Source: Alphaproteobacteria bacterium UBA6038 (GTDB taxonomy: Bacteria; Pseudomonadota; Alphaproteobacteria; Micropepsales; Micropepsaceae). From it: a DNA stretch of 41,927 nucleotides. Positions 17,786 to 26,710 of this stretch are shown piece by piece. Position 1 is the first letter of the stretch, and each line of letters begins with the position of its first letter. The notes beneath the pieces were generated by a model. That model did not search any database and was not told the DNA's origin. It saw only the letters and a program-made list of their open reading frames with translations. The stretch lies in assembly GCA_002429315.1 (NCBI GenBank), contig DIZC01000091.1, positions 1 to 41,927 of the forward strand, read 5' to 3'. A program made the translations under genes and the position numbers.

Positions 17786-18124
17786 ATGCTCGATCTGAAG
17801 GCAGTCGACTGGAATGCCATTCCGTGGGAGCGGGTGCGCGAAGGCGTCGAACGCAAGGCATTCTCCGGCGACGGCGCGACGGTATCGTTGAACCGGCTGC
17901 AGCCCGGGCACGAGCCACGGCCGCACAGCCATCCCAACGAGCAGATCGTCTACATTCTCGAAGGCAAGATCGACTTCCACATCGAAGGCGAGGTGCGGCG
18001 CCTCGAGGCCGGCAATCTGCTGGTGCTGCCACCGAACGTCGAGCATTACGGAATCGTGGTCGGCGACGAACCGGTGCTCAACCTCGATGTTTTCACGCCC
18101 AAGCGCGGCGAATACGCCGCCTGA
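17786..18124 (+). CDS. small single-domain cupin protein
   Basis: A 112-residue cupin. The two conserved motifs are present: HEPRPHSHPNEQIVYILEG (G-x5-H-x-H-x4-E-type metal site) and LLVLPPNVEHYGIVV (P-x4-H). Such small cupins are metal-dependent isomerases, dioxygenases or sugar- or ligand-binding proteins, and often accompany oxidative degradation clusters. The ATG at 17786 sits after a strong AAGGAGG Shine-Dalgarno sequence, 11 bases after the hyuB stop. It is followed 16 bases later by a VOC gene. The precise reaction is unknown. Confidence 0.85.
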   Translation: MLDLKAVDWNAIPWERVREGVERKAFSGDGATVSLNRLQPGHEPRPHSHPNEQIVYILEGKIDFHIEGEVRRLEAGNLLVLPPNVEHYGIVVGDEPVLNLDVFTPKRGEYAA

Positions 18125-18140
18125 CAAAAGAGGAACTGCC

Positions 18141-18632
18141 ATGACCACGCCCAACACGCTCATCTTCGTCGATCTTGCCTCCGACGATCCGGCCGCCGCC
18201 GGCCGCTTCTACAATGAGGTTTTCGGATGGCGCGATGACGAGCGCCCGCGCGGCGTGTTCCACCGCATGGTGCCGGGCGGCAATTTCCTCAATCCGGATG
18301 GCAGCGAGAGCCAGATCGGCAATCTGCATCTCGGTATCTTCAACGTGGCGAATGCGCGACCGCATCCCAATCCGGACGGCGTGGAGCCGCGAAAACTGGC
18401 CGGGGAAGGCCGCAAGGCGCGCGTGTGGATTCTGGTCGGCGACGGGCAATCTTATGAAGACATCCTGGCGCGCGCGGTGGAGCGGGGCGCCAAGATTCTA
18501 TGGCGCGATCACTACTGGAAGGAATTCAACGGCTTCAATCACGCCTTCGAAGATCCGTGGGGCAACGAAATCGTGCTGTGGGTGAAAGCCGGGCCGGAGC
18601 CGAAAATCCCCGAACACTTCACGCGCGAGTAG
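18141..18632 (+). CDS. VOC-family protein
   Basis: A 163-residue vicinal-oxygen-chelate protein distinct from the one at 11055. It starts MTTPNTLIFVDLASDDPAAA, followed by GRFYNEVFGW, and ends FEDPWGNEIVLWVKAGPEP, the two edges of the glyoxalase fold. The ATG at 18141 follows a GAGGAACTGCC stretch. It is the last gene of the hyuAB operon and convergent with the SDR gene, six bases away. A ring-fission dioxygenase, isomerase or lyase role would suit the locus, but the sequence alone does not tell. Confidence 0.83.
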   Translation: MTTPNTLIFVDLASDDPAAAGRFYNEVFGWRDDERPRGVFHRMVPGGNFLNPDGSESQIGNLHLGIFNVANARPHPNPDGVEPRKLAGEGRKARVWILVGDGQSYEDILARAVERGAKILWRDHYWKEFNGFNHAFEDPWGNEIVLWVKAGPEPKIPEHFTRE

Positions 18633-18638
18633 TGCGCT

Positions 18639-19475
18639 TCAGGAATTCTCGGGAAAGGCGGTCGAGAGCGTAACCGCCTTCCATTTTTCGATCTGTTCTC
18701 GAATCGAGTCGAACTGGCGTTCGGTGTAGTGCAGGGCGTCGGCGCCCAGCAGCAGATGCAGCGGCGGCTCGTTCGAATCCACAATTTTCAGGATGGCGTC
18801 CGCCACCCGCGCGGGATCGCCGCTTTCCTTGCCGGCGTGATCGGCGAGAATGAGCTTCGCCTGCCGCGCCGTGCCGTCGTAGTCGGCGATTGTGTTCTGT
18901 GACAGCACGAGTGAGCGCCCGGCGTAATCAGTGCGCATGCCGCCCGGTTCCACATTGGTGACGTTGATGCCGAACTCGGCGACTTCCTGCGCGAGGCATT
19001 GGCCGATCGCCTCGAAGGCGAATTTGCTGGCGCAATAGATGCCGGTGCCCGCCCAGGTGGCGAGGCCGCTCACGGACGTGACGTTGACGATGTGTCCCGC
19101 CCGCCGTGCGCGCATGAAGGGCAGAACCGCGCGGATCATCGCCAGCTGCCCAAACACATTCACCTGAAACTGGTCGAACACCTCCGCCGCGCTCGCCTCC
19201 TCAATGGCGCAGACAAGGCCGTAGCCGGCATTGTTCACCAGCACATCGAGGCCGCCGAGTTTAACCTCGGCCGCGTTCGCTACTTCAGAGATGTTTTGTT
19301 CGTCGCGCAGGTCGAGTTCGAAACCGAACGCGCGGCCGGGCGCCAGCCCCTCGAAGTCCGCCAGCGCTGGACCATTGCGTGCGGTGCCTGCAATAGTGTC
19401 GCCGCGCGCGAGCACTGCTTTCGCGAGCGCGGCGCCGAGGCCGCTACCCACTCCGGTGATGAGCCAGCGTTTCAT
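18639..19475 (-). CDS. short-chain dehydrogenase/reductase
   Basis: A 278-residue classical SDR, an NAD(P)-dependent oxidoreductase. The cofactor motif TGVGSGLG lies at the N-terminus (MKRWLITGVGSGLGAALAKA), NNAGYG follows at about residue 85, and the catalytic serine precedes the YCASK tyrosine-lysine pair. The ATG at 19475 begins at the Rossmann strand. The MFS transporter gene lies 17 bases upstream on the same strand, so the two are probably one transcript. It would oxidise or reduce a hydroxyl or keto intermediate of the pathway. Confidence 0.88.
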   Translation of the reverse strand: MKRWLITGVGSGLGAALAKAVLARGDTIAGTARNGPALADFEGLAPGRAFGFELDLRDEQNISEVANAAEVKLGGLDVLVNNAGYGLVCAIEEASAAEVFDQFQVNVFGQLAMIRAVLPFMRARRAGHIVNVTSVSGLATWAGTGIYCASKFAFEAIGQCLAQEVAEFGINVTNVEPGGMRTDYAGRSLVLSQNTIADYDGTARQAKLILADHAGKESGDPARVADAILKIVDSNEPPLHLLLGADALHYTERQFDSIREQIEKWKAVTLSTAFPENS

Positions 19476-19492
19476 GCGCCCCCCTATTCCGT

Positions 19493-20746
19493 TCAAGCGC
19501 CATCCGGCACGGGTGCTGCGCCCGCGCCACGCTGGGCGTTCAGGACCGGCGGGTGCATGAAGATCGTCGCGATCAGCATGACGAAGGCGGCGAACGAGCA
19601 GATGTGAAATACACCTGCGAAGCTTCCCAAGTTGTCATGCGCCCAGCCGCCGACCGCCGGTCCGAGCGCCGCAGCCGTGCTGAGCAGGCACATGATCGAA
19701 TAGAGCTCGAGGTAGGGCTGCCGGCCGAAATATTTCAGGAGCAGCATGGTCGAAGCGACAAAGCTCAACCCGAAACCGATGCCCACCCCGATCGCGTAAA
19801 CCAGCATCAGCGCGAAACCGTAGGCTTCCGCAAGGCCGGTCATGCCCGCGATCAGCGCCACCAGCGCCACGATCAGCAAGGTCCTTGGGCTCACCTTCTC
19901 GCCGACCATGCCGCCCACCACAGCGATGCCTGCGCCGATCAGTGCTTCCAAACTGAGCATGCCGGCGGCGGCATTGGCGCTCACGCCATGCTCCACCAGA
20001 TGCTGCACGGCGAAACCATGCGCCGTCGTGTTGATCAGGAGATACATCGTGTAGGCGCCGACGATCACATAGAACTGAGACGTGGCCAGCGCATGACGCA
20101 CGGTCCAATCCTTCAGTCCGCCGATCAAGGCCGCCGGTTCGACCGGTTCGGGATGAGCCACATCCGGCGCGCTATAGTTGAGGTGATCGGGTATCGACGC
20201 CACGGCGAACAGACCGGCCGCCGCAGACGCAATCACAAAGACCCACCAGTAGGCACGCCAGCCGAACGCCGGCGCGATTGCCACGTAGAGGAGCGGGCCT
20301 GCGACCCCACCGAGCGCGCCGATCGTAAAATAGGCGCCAATCACGGTGGACTGACGCTTGAATAATCCTGTCAGCACATGCGTGCCGGGTACGGTGGCGG
20401 CAAGCGAAAACGCGACGCCAAGCAGGATCGTCCCTGTCAGGTAGAGCCAGACGCTGCCAGTTATGGCAAGCGAGCCAAAACCGCCGATCAGAAGGGCAGT
20501 CCCGCCCAGCAACGTGCCGCGCACCCCTAGCCGCCGCACGCTCATCGCCGCGGCCACGCTGCTGAGCCCGCAGGCGACGCCAAGAAGGGTGTAGCCCAGC
20601 CCCGCCTCCGTCCAGTTCCAGTGGAGTTCGCGCACCATGGCGGGCAGCACCACACCCAGCGAACTGAACGTCGCCGCGGAAACCAGGAAGAAGAGCAGGC
20701 TAAGGGCGGAGAACGTCACCCACGGATGCGAGAACCGGAACGCCAT
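19493..20746 (-). CDS. MFS transporter
   Basis: A 417-residue inner-membrane permease of the major facilitator superfamily with about twelve hydrophobic segments, beginning MAFRFSHPWVTFSALSLLFF. Features include GVACGLSSVAAAMSVRRLGV (loop 2-3 region), a GALGGVAGPLLY segment and a central hydrophilic loop with the cluster HLNYSAPDVAHPEP. It resembles the monocarboxylate/oxalate-formate group of MFS. The ATG at 20746 is chosen because homology and the first membrane segment begin there. It is divergent from a cysteine hydrolase gene across 113 bp and cotranscribed with the SDR. It probably imports the substrate after passage through the TonB receptor, or a breakdown product. Confidence 0.88.
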   Translation of the reverse strand: MAFRFSHPWVTFSALSLLFFLVSAATFSSLGVVLPAMVRELHWNWTEAGLGYTLLGVACGLSSVAAAMSVRRLGVRGTLLGGTALLIGGFGSLAITGSVWLYLTGTILLGVAFSLAATVPGTHVLTGLFKRQSTVIGAYFTIGALGGVAGPLLYVAIAPAFGWRAYWWVFVIASAAAGLFAVASIPDHLNYSAPDVAHPEPVEPAALIGGLKDWTVRHALATSQFYVIVGAYTMYLLINTTAHGFAVQHLVEHGVSANAAAGMLSLEALIGAGIAVVGGMVGEKVSPRTLLIVALVALIAGMTGLAEAYGFALMLVYAIGVGIGFGLSFVASTMLLLKYFGRQPYLELYSIMCLLSTAAALGPAVGGWAHDNLGSFAGVFHICSFAAFVMLIATIFMHPPVLNAQRGAGAAPVPDGA

Positions 20747-20859
20747 CAAACCGCTTTCAAACCCAAGAGCTTGCGAGTGTAGGCTGCGCACTCCGGAGCA
20801 ACAAGGACGCGGGCGCACGCAAAGTTGCGCGATACGCGGGCGGCAGAGTGGAGACGGCG

Positions 20860-21537
20860 ATGCACAGGATCGAGCTGCCGCACTTGGCGGAGGCGCGCGG
20901 GCGCACGCTCAATCATTTTCCGTCGCTTGAGAAGGGGCGCACCGCGCTCGTCAATATCGATATGCAAAACGCCTTCCTCGCGGAGGACCAGATCTACGGT
21001 AACGTGCATGCGCGCGACACCGTGGAAGCGGTGAATATGCTCTCCGCGGCCATGCGCGCAGCGGGCGCACCGGTGATCTGGACACGGCAAACTCACACCT
21101 TCGAGCCCCCGTTCGCGCCGCCAGAGTGGCACTATGACATTTCGAAAGCCGATGTAGCGGCGGGCGTGGCCGCGCTTGCCGCCGATGCGCCGGGGCATGA
21201 GCTCTATCCCGCGATGCAGGTGGCGCCGGATGATATCGTGATCGACAAATACCGCTATGGCGCCTTCTCCTGTCCGGCAGGGCGGCTCGCGGCGGTGCTG
21301 CGTGCGCGCAGCATCGGAATGCTGATCGTGACGGGCACGCTCACCAATGTGTGCTGCGAATCCACCGCGCGCGAAGCCTATATGGCTGGGTACAAGGTCA
21401 TCGCGGTGGCCGACGCCATGGCGGCCGCGACCGACGAGGAGCACAACGCGGCGCTCCTGAACCTCCGTCTAAATTTCGCCGACATTCGCCGCACGGAAAA
21501 CGTGCTCGCCATGACGCGCGAGCTTCGCCCCAGCTGA
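20860..21537 (+). CDS. cysteine hydrolase (isochorismatase-like; biuret hydrolase/RutB family)
   Basis: A 225-residue cysteine hydrolase of the isochorismatase-like fold. The catalytic triad is D34 in NIDMQNAF, K130 in IDKYRYGAF and C165 in LTNVCCESTAREA. Relatives include ureidoacrylate amidohydrolase RutB, biuret hydrolase BiuH, N-carbamoylsarcosine amidase and maleamate amidohydrolase NicF, all of which cut C-N bonds. With atzF and a RutF-like reductase in the same locus, a biuret- or ureide-type substrate is plausible, but this is inference. ATG 20860 has a GGAG eight bases upstream; a GTG at 20848 is an alternative. It is convergent with the TonB receptor gene. Confidence 0.87.
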   Translation: MHRIELPHLAEARGRTLNHFPSLEKGRTALVNIDMQNAFLAEDQIYGNVHARDTVEAVNMLSAAMRAAGAPVIWTRQTHTFEPPFAPPEWHYDISKADVAAGVAALAADAPGHELYPAMQVAPDDIVIDKYRYGAFSCPAGRLAAVLRARSIGMLIVTGTLTNVCCESTAREAYMAGYKVIAVADAMAAATDEEHNAALLNLRLNFADIRRTENVLAMTRELRPS

Positions 21538-21556
21538 GCGCGCCAGAGCGCGCGGA

Positions 21557-21571
21557 CGCACCGAATGTGCG
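21557..21571. terminator. short hairpin between convergent genes
   Basis: CGCAC and GTGCG form a 5-bp stem with a CGAAT loop in the 71-bp gap between the convergent cysteine hydrolase and TonB-receptor genes. There is no T tract, so the terminator role is tentative. Confidence 0.3.
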
Positions 21572-21608
21572 CCCTCCCGCGTATGGCTATCCCGTCAAAC
21601 CCGCAACG

Positions 21609-23942
21609 TTAGAACGCGTAGGAGATGCTGAAGATGACCTGCCGTGGCGAGATGTACTGCTGACTGGTCTGGCCCGTGCCGTACGGGTCCGTGTAGCGGG
21701 AGTTCACGCCCGCCTTGTTGAAGATGTTGGTCGCGGTGAGCGCCGCCTGCCACTTCGCATTTCGCGGGACGAACTGCAGGTTCAGGTTCACCACACTGTA
21801 TGCCGGCACGCTGTCCAGTCCCGGTTCGTTGAAGATGCGGGCCCATTCTTTGCCGCGGTATATATATTCCGCGCGGGGCGTCAGCGATCCCCAAGGCAAG
21901 TCGAACATGTACGAGACATCGAACGAGCCGGACACCTTCGGCATGGCCGGCGGCATCTTGCCCCGGATGTTCTTGGCTGCTGCCGCAACATCCACCCAGC
22001 ACTGCTGAACGAAGAACTTCAGGAACCCCTGACAGTTCGGGTCAGTCGCGTAGATCTCGTTCTGAACCGTGGAATCAATGGTGAAGTAGTTACTTTGAAC
22101 GCTGCCGTTCTCAAGCGCGAGCACGCCGTCGAACCGCAGACGGTCGTCCGGGCTGACATAGGTCGCCTCGGCTTCGACGCCGTAGATATGGACCGACGGA
22201 ATGTTCGAGATACCGGCCGCAAACGGAACGGGGTCGGTCTCGATGTACTGCATATTCTTGTAGTGATAGAGGAAGCCCGCGAGGTTGAGGCGCAAGGTAT
22301 GGTCTAAGAAGAAGTTCTTCGAACCCGCCTCGAACGCCGTGTTGGTTTCCGGCTCGAACTGGAACGGCACCAGAAATGCGCCGGGGTTTCCGTTCACGCC
22401 GCCTGGCTTGTACCCGCGCGAAAAGCTCGCATACAGCATATTGTCCGGCGTGAAATCGTAATCCGTTTCCAAACGCCAGGTTGGCACGCTGTCCGACTTC
22501 CGGTTTGGCAGGGGGGTTGCGCTTCCAAACGCAGAGAAATTGAAGAGATCGTCGACGTAACTGTCGTAATTGAGACGGCCACCCGCGGTGATCCGCCAGT
22601 TCGGCAGGATGGAATAGGTGGCCTGCGCGAAAACCGATTCCGAGTCGCGCTTGACCAGCGAGACGTTGCCATAGTTCAGATTCGACGGGTAGGGAGGAGT
22701 TTCGATTCCCCGAAGGTCGAACATGGCCGGGGGGGGGCCGGTAGGGCATGAATCTGGTACGCCGACCGTACCGCATCCAAATTCCCCCACGAATTGGCGA
22801 CTGTTCTGGCGAAGTAAAAACCCGCCGACGATCCACTGAAGTGGGGAATCGGGCGCCGACAGGATGTCGAATTCTTCCGTGTAGCTCCGCAGCCAGGTGT
22901 TCCAGCCGGCGACATGGTCATACGCGTCGATGAGCGCAAACGTGCTGCGGTCGCTGTCTTCCTGCAGGACACTGTTCAGGTATTGATAACCGCTCACCGA
23001 TCTGATGCTGAACCAAGGCGCGTCGTATTGCAGGTTCAGGTGGTAGAGCGCCGTGTCGAGATTCGATTTCGACGGGTAGTCCTGATGGATCTGCCAAGGA
23101 TCGTTGGACGGATCGTTGATGTTCTGCTGCGCCTGACCGTTCTCGTCGGCCTTGTACCACTGGCCGGTCAGCGTGGCGCTGAAATTGGACATCGGCTGCC
23201 ACAGCACGGCCGCCTTGATGCCGGTGTTGTGCGCATCGTCCTCGCGAAAGCCGGGTATCGACACGTCGTTGGTGAAGCCCTTGTGGTCGAACCGCTGGAT
23301 CGAGCCGCGCACGGCAAGCTCGTCGCCGATGGGGACATTCATCTCGGCGCGCTCCCGCGTCAGCGCATAGGTGCCGACGCTGAAATCGCCAAATCCGCTG
23401 AACTGATCGAGCTCCGGCTGCCGCGTCACGATATTGATGGCGCCGCCGATGGAGCTCTGCCCATAAAGGGCGCCCTGCGGCCCGCGCAGAACCTCGATAC
23501 GGTCGAGGTCGAACAATGTCTGCGACAGCGAAATCGTGTTCACAATGTAGACGCCGTCCACAAAGAGGGACGTGCCCGGCACGGTGGTCAGGTCATTCTC
23601 CGGAGTTTCGGATCCAATACCGCGGATCGTCACGATGTTTTCGAAACCGGACGTCTTGGTGGACTGGAGGCTTGGGACCGTGCTGTTCAGATCGGCGATT
23701 TGGGTAACGAACGATTTGTCCAGCGTCTGGGCCGAAAGGGCGGTGACCGCGAGCGGCGTCCGCTGAATGTCTTCGGTGCGGCGCTCTGCCGTCACCACGA
23801 TTTGTTCCATGCCGGCATTGGCGCCGGGGCTGGCCGCCGGTGCAGTCTGGGCCGTCGCAGGGGCCCAGGACCACGCGCCCAGTGCCACGGCGCAGGCCGA
23901 GCCGAACAGATGCCGGCGTGAACGCGACGAAATCCAAGACAT
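21609..23942 (-). CDS. TonB-dependent outer-membrane receptor
   Basis: A 777-residue outer-membrane receptor. The signal peptide runs to about ATAQ (hydrophobic CAVALGAWSWAP), followed by a TonB box-like MEQIVVTAERR. The plug domain follows with TPLAVTALSAQTLDKSF, SVPSL-type NSTVPSLQ, TIRGIGSE and DRIEVLRGPQGALYGQSSIG. The rest is the 22-strand barrel, closing with FSISYAF and a terminal phenylalanine. This is the style of receptor found in oligotrophic alphaproteobacteria and some gammaproteobacteria, where these proteins carry varied organic substrates and not only siderophores. Its place inside the catabolic locus suggests it imports the pathway substrate. The ATG at 23942 follows a GAAGGGGGCG stretch and gives a normal signal sequence. 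It is divergent from the next cysteine hydrolase. Confidence 0.92.
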   Translation of the reverse strand: MSWISSRSRRHLFGSACAVALGAWSWAPATAQTAPAASPGANAGMEQIVVTAERRTEDIQRTPLAVTALSAQTLDKSFVTQIADLNSTVPSLQSTKTSGFENIVTIRGIGSETPENDLTTVPGTSLFVDGVYIVNTISLSQTLFDLDRIEVLRGPQGALYGQSSIGGAINIVTRQPELDQFSGFGDFSVGTYALTRERAEMNVPIGDELAVRGSIQRFDHKGFTNDVSIPGFREDDAHNTGIKAAVLWQPMSNFSATLTGQWYKADENGQAQQNINDPSNDPWQIHQDYPSKSNLDTALYHLNLQYDAPWFSIRSVSGYQYLNSVLQEDSDRSTFALIDAYDHVAGWNTWLRSYTEEFDILSAPDSPLQWIVGGFLLRQNSRQFVGEFGCGTVGVPDSCPTGPPPAMFDLRGIETPPYPSNLNYGNVSLVKRDSESVFAQATYSILPNWRITAGGRLNYDSYVDDLFNFSAFGSATPLPNRKSDSVPTWRLETDYDFTPDNMLYASFSRGYKPGGVNGNPGAFLVPFQFEPETNTAFEAGSKNFFLDHTLRLNLAGFLYHYKNMQYIETDPVPFAAGISNIPSVHIYGVEAEATYVSPDDRLRFDGVLALENGSVQSNYFTIDSTVQNEIYATDPNCQGFLKFFVQQCWVDVAAAAKNIRGKMPPAMPKVSGSFDVSYMFDLPWGSLTPRAEYIYRGKEWARIFNEPGLDSVPAYSVVNLNLQFVPRNAKWQAALTATNIFNKAGVNSRYTDPYGTGQTSQQYISPRQVIFSISYAF

Positions 23943-24190
23943 GATGCGCCCCCTTCTGAAACCGCCGAAGCAGAGCTCCGGCATTGGCCTTACTGCACGG
24001 CCCTTCGCGGCATCCGGCCTGCAGCAACACTCGTTGCAACCCCCGGCCAGAATCCGTACCCGTGCATTTTTACAGCGAACCGGTCGTGAAGGCTTGGACC
24101 CACGCGCACGACAACCATGCACGGATGTGTTGCCGGCTGTCGAGGGCGGCTAGATTGTTTCGCACCGTGGCAGAAGGAGCGCAGTGGTGA

Positions 24191-24883
24191 ATGGTTGAGC
24201 GGCTGATTCCGGAATGGATCGCGCCGACGCGCACGGCGCTGCTCGTTATCGACATGCAAGTTGATTTCGCGGACCCGGATGGGGCTGCGGGATCGGCCGG
24301 ACATGATCTTTCCGCCATTCCCCTTGCGCTGGCCAACGCCGCGCGACTCGCGGAGAGCGCACGCGCAGTCGGTGTTTCGGTCATATTCATACGGCTCGAA
24401 ACGCGCGCTGAAGACGATTCGCCGGCCTGGATCGAACGGGCGAGGCGGCGCGGAGATGAGCCGGAGAAAGCACTCGCCCTGTGTCGCACGGGCACGCGTG
24501 GCGCCGAGCTGGTTATCGCGCCTGATTCTGCGAGCGACCTCGTGATCACCAAGCGGCGTTACAGCGCGTTTGTTGATACCTTGCTTGATTCAGTACTCAA
24601 CGACGGAGGTATCGACACGCTGGTTATCTGTGGACTGACGACCGAGTGCTGTGTGGATTCCACGGTGCGCGATGCCTTTCACCGCGACTATCACGTCTTT
24701 CTTGCCGGGGACGCGTGCGGGTCCTACGATTCCGCCCTGCACGATGTAACGTTGCGCAGCCTGGACCTGAATTTCGCGATTGTGGTCCGGACGGAAGATG
24801 TGGTGGCGGCATGGACCTTGTTCATCAACACGACTCACGAGAAACCGGCGGAGGCTACGGCACCATCGAGGTCCGCCCGCTGA
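24191..24883 (+). CDS. cysteine hydrolase (isochorismatase-like), second copy
   Basis: A 230-residue isochorismatase-fold hydrolase, only distantly like the one at 20860. The triad is D21 in VIDMQVDFADPD, K121 in ITKRRYSAF and C154 in TTECCVDSTVRDA. The ATG at 24191 follows an AAGGAG sequence. Its 3' end overlaps the start of the TauD-type gene by 73 bases in another frame. Two different C-N cysteine hydrolases in one locus suggest two successive deamidation or decarbamoylation steps. The specific substrate cannot be deduced. Confidence 0.86.
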   Translation: MVERLIPEWIAPTRTALLVIDMQVDFADPDGAAGSAGHDLSAIPLALANAARLAESARAVGVSVIFIRLETRAEDDSPAWIERARRRGDEPEKALALCRTGTRGAELVIAPDSASDLVITKRRYSAFVDTLLDSVLNDGGIDTLVICGLTTECCVDSTVRDAFHRDYHVFLAGDACGSYDSALHDVTLRSLDLNFAIVVRTEDVVAAWTLFINTTHEKPAEATAPSRSAR

Positions 24884-25662
24884 CCTTGAGAATCGGCGCG
24901 GAGATCGGCGGTGTCGATCTGCGCAGACCGCCGGCAGGGCAGCAACTTGCCGAAGTGCAGCGCGCGATCGCCGAGCACCAGGTCATTTTCTTTCGCGACC
25001 AACCATTGTCCCATGATCAGCTGAAGGCCTTCGGACGTTCGTTCGGCGAGCTCATTTTCCACAGCAGCGTGGCGGGGCTGCCGGACCATCCCGAGGTGGT
25101 CGCCATCCACGCCGATGCGCAGTCGAAATACATCGCGGGCGAGGATTGGCACTCGGACCTCACCTGCGACGCCATCCCGCCGATGGGCAGCATTCTCTAT
25201 CTGCATACGGTGCCGGAAACCGGCGGCGATACGCTGTTCGCCAGCATGTATGCCGCGTACGAGGCGCTGTCGTCGCGGATGAAAGCCTATCTCGAAGGGC
25301 TGACAGCCGAGCACGACGGGAATCATGTGTACCGGCCGCTGTTCCCCGATCTCGACCGGCAATATCCCTGCTCGGTCCACCCCGTGGTGCGCACGCATCC
25401 GGTCACCGGGCGCAAGGGTCTGTTCGTGAACGGCTCCTACACCACCCGGATCGTCGGCATGCCGAAAGCGGAAAGTGACGCCATACTCGGCTTTCTTTAC
25501 CAGCACGTGACCAATCCGAATTTTCACGTACGCTTCCGCTGGCGCCCGCACTCGGTGGCGTTCTGGGACAACCGTTGCACCCAGCATCTGGCGGTCTGGG
25601 ATTACTTCCCGCAGACGCGTTCCGGCTTTCGCGTCACCATCGGCGGCGACAAGCCAGTGTAG
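24811..25662 (+). CDS. TauD/TfdA-family Fe(II)/2-oxoglutarate dioxygenase
   Basis: A 283-residue alpha-ketoglutarate-dependent oxygenase. The metal-binding facial triad is H114 and D116 in EDWHSDLTCD and the distal histidine in NRCTQHLAVWDY; the 2-oxoglutarate-binding arginine is in TRSGFRVTIGG. The family hydroxylates next to sulfonate, ether or amine groups and often causes cleavage. The ATG at 24811 gives a 73-base overlap with the preceding gene; family homology only begins about 18 codons later (TIEVRPLTLRIGAEIGGVDL), so a shorter protein from a non-ATG start is possible. It is convergent with the AraC gene, four bases away. Confidence 0.88.
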   Translation: MDLVHQHDSRETGGGYGTIEVRPLTLRIGAEIGGVDLRRPPAGQQLAEVQRAIAEHQVIFFRDQPLSHDQLKAFGRSFGELIFHSSVAGLPDHPEVVAIHADAQSKYIAGEDWHSDLTCDAIPPMGSILYLHTVPETGGDTLFASMYAAYEALSSRMKAYLEGLTAEHDGNHVYRPLFPDLDRQYPCSVHPVVRTHPVTGRKGLFVNGSYTTRIVGMPKAESDAILGFLYQHVTNPNFHVRFRWRPHSVAFWDNRCTQHLAVWDYFPQTRSGFRVTIGGDKPV

Positions 25663-25666
25663 CAGT

Positions 25667-26629
25667 CTACGCCAGCGCTTTTTCTTCGGCGGTAGCGCCG
25701 GCCGCGCGTCGATACTCGCGCGGTGACTGGCCATACTGATTGCGGAAGGCCCGGCTGAAGTGCGCCGAGTCGTTGAAGCCCCAGCGGAAACAGATCTCGG
25801 AAATGGAGAGCCGCGCATGCATCGGGCTGCCAAGATCCATCCGGCAGCGTTCGAGGCGACGCACACGCAGATAATGGCTAAAGGTGTCTTTGGCCGAGGC
25901 AAACAGCTTCTGGATATAGCGCGTGGAGACGCCGCTTTTGGCGGCCAGCCGGCGCAGCGAAAGCTCGGTATCCGGAAGCATGGTTTCGATGGTCTGGCAG
26001 ATGCGGTGCAGATGCGGCGACAGCCCGGCATCGGCGGTGTCGCCGGCGCTGAGCTCCGCCAAGCTGGCGGCAAGGAACTCAGTGAGCGCCAGTTCTACCG
26101 GCCGCAGCTGATCTTCAGTGAGTTCCGGCAGGGCGTCGGCAGTCGCAGTCAGCAGCCCGGAAAAGATCTCCACCACGCCGCCTTCCGCCTGCAACAAACC
26201 GATTTTCAGGCCACGCACCGACACGAGCCGGTGATCAAGCGCCACCCGCGGCACGCGGATGAACAGCAGGCGGCAGGAGGTTTTCATCACCAGCGTAGCG
26301 GCGCGGCCGGTGGGGCCATAGGCGATATCGCCAACCGCCATCTCCCTTTCCGCGCCGTCGCCCTGCAGCGACGCCTCACCTTTCAGCAGCACGGCCAGCC
26401 ACACGGCCGCCGGTAGATCGGTGCGCCGGCCGCTGATGGTCTGCGCACCCGCGTCGATCAGCGCGAATTCCATGCCCAAAGCTGAGGTGAGGAGGGTGAC
26501 AGACGCATCGGGCGGTGCGGATTCGGCGAGATCCCCGACCGGCAGCCCCAGCCGGTGCATGGCATCGCCCCATGCCGCCGCGCGTTCGCGCGGGGGATAT
26601 GAATCCGTGCTGAACCGCCACGCCTTCAC
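25667..26629 (-). CDS. AraC-family transcriptional regulator
   Basis: A 320-residue activator-type regulator. The N-terminal half is an AraC-binding-like beta barrel (PAAVWLAVLLKGEASLQGDG, then VGDIAYGPTGRAA). The C-terminal 100 residues hold the two helix-turn-helix motifs: LSLRRLAAKSGVSTRYIQKL and ISEICFRWGFNDSAHFSRAF, with the closing YGQSPREYRR signature. It starts at a GTG at 26629 with a GGAGG about 12 bases upstream. It lies 81 bases downstream of the Rieske oxygenase gene on the same strand and probably regulates it or the neighbouring divergent TauD gene. Confidence 0.9.
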   Translation of the reverse strand: MKAWRFSTDSYPPRERAAAWGDAMHRLGLPVGDLAESAPPDASVTLLTSALGMEFALIDAGAQTISGRRTDLPAAVWLAVLLKGEASLQGDGAEREMAVGDIAYGPTGRAATLVMKTSCRLLFIRVPRVALDHRLVSVRGLKIGLLQAEGGVVEIFSGLLTATADALPELTEDQLRPVELALTEFLAASLAELSAGDTADAGLSPHLHRICQTIETMLPDTELSLRRLAAKSGVSTRYIQKLFASAKDTFSHYLRVRRLERCRMDLGSPMHARLSISEICFRWGFNDSAHFSRAFRNQYGQSPREYRRAAGATAEEKALA

Positions 26630-26710
26630 CGCGCCAACTAGCCTCCTGACCGGTCGCCGGATGCACTATAGGCCCATAGCTGAGCCAAGTCGTGCGCGGC
26701 GCAACGGGTG

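Noticed and set aside
20860..21537. Firm naming of this gene as biuret hydrolase (biuH) or rutB
   Set aside because: The triad is shared by the whole isochorismatase-like family, and the substrate-binding residues could not be assigned with confidence.
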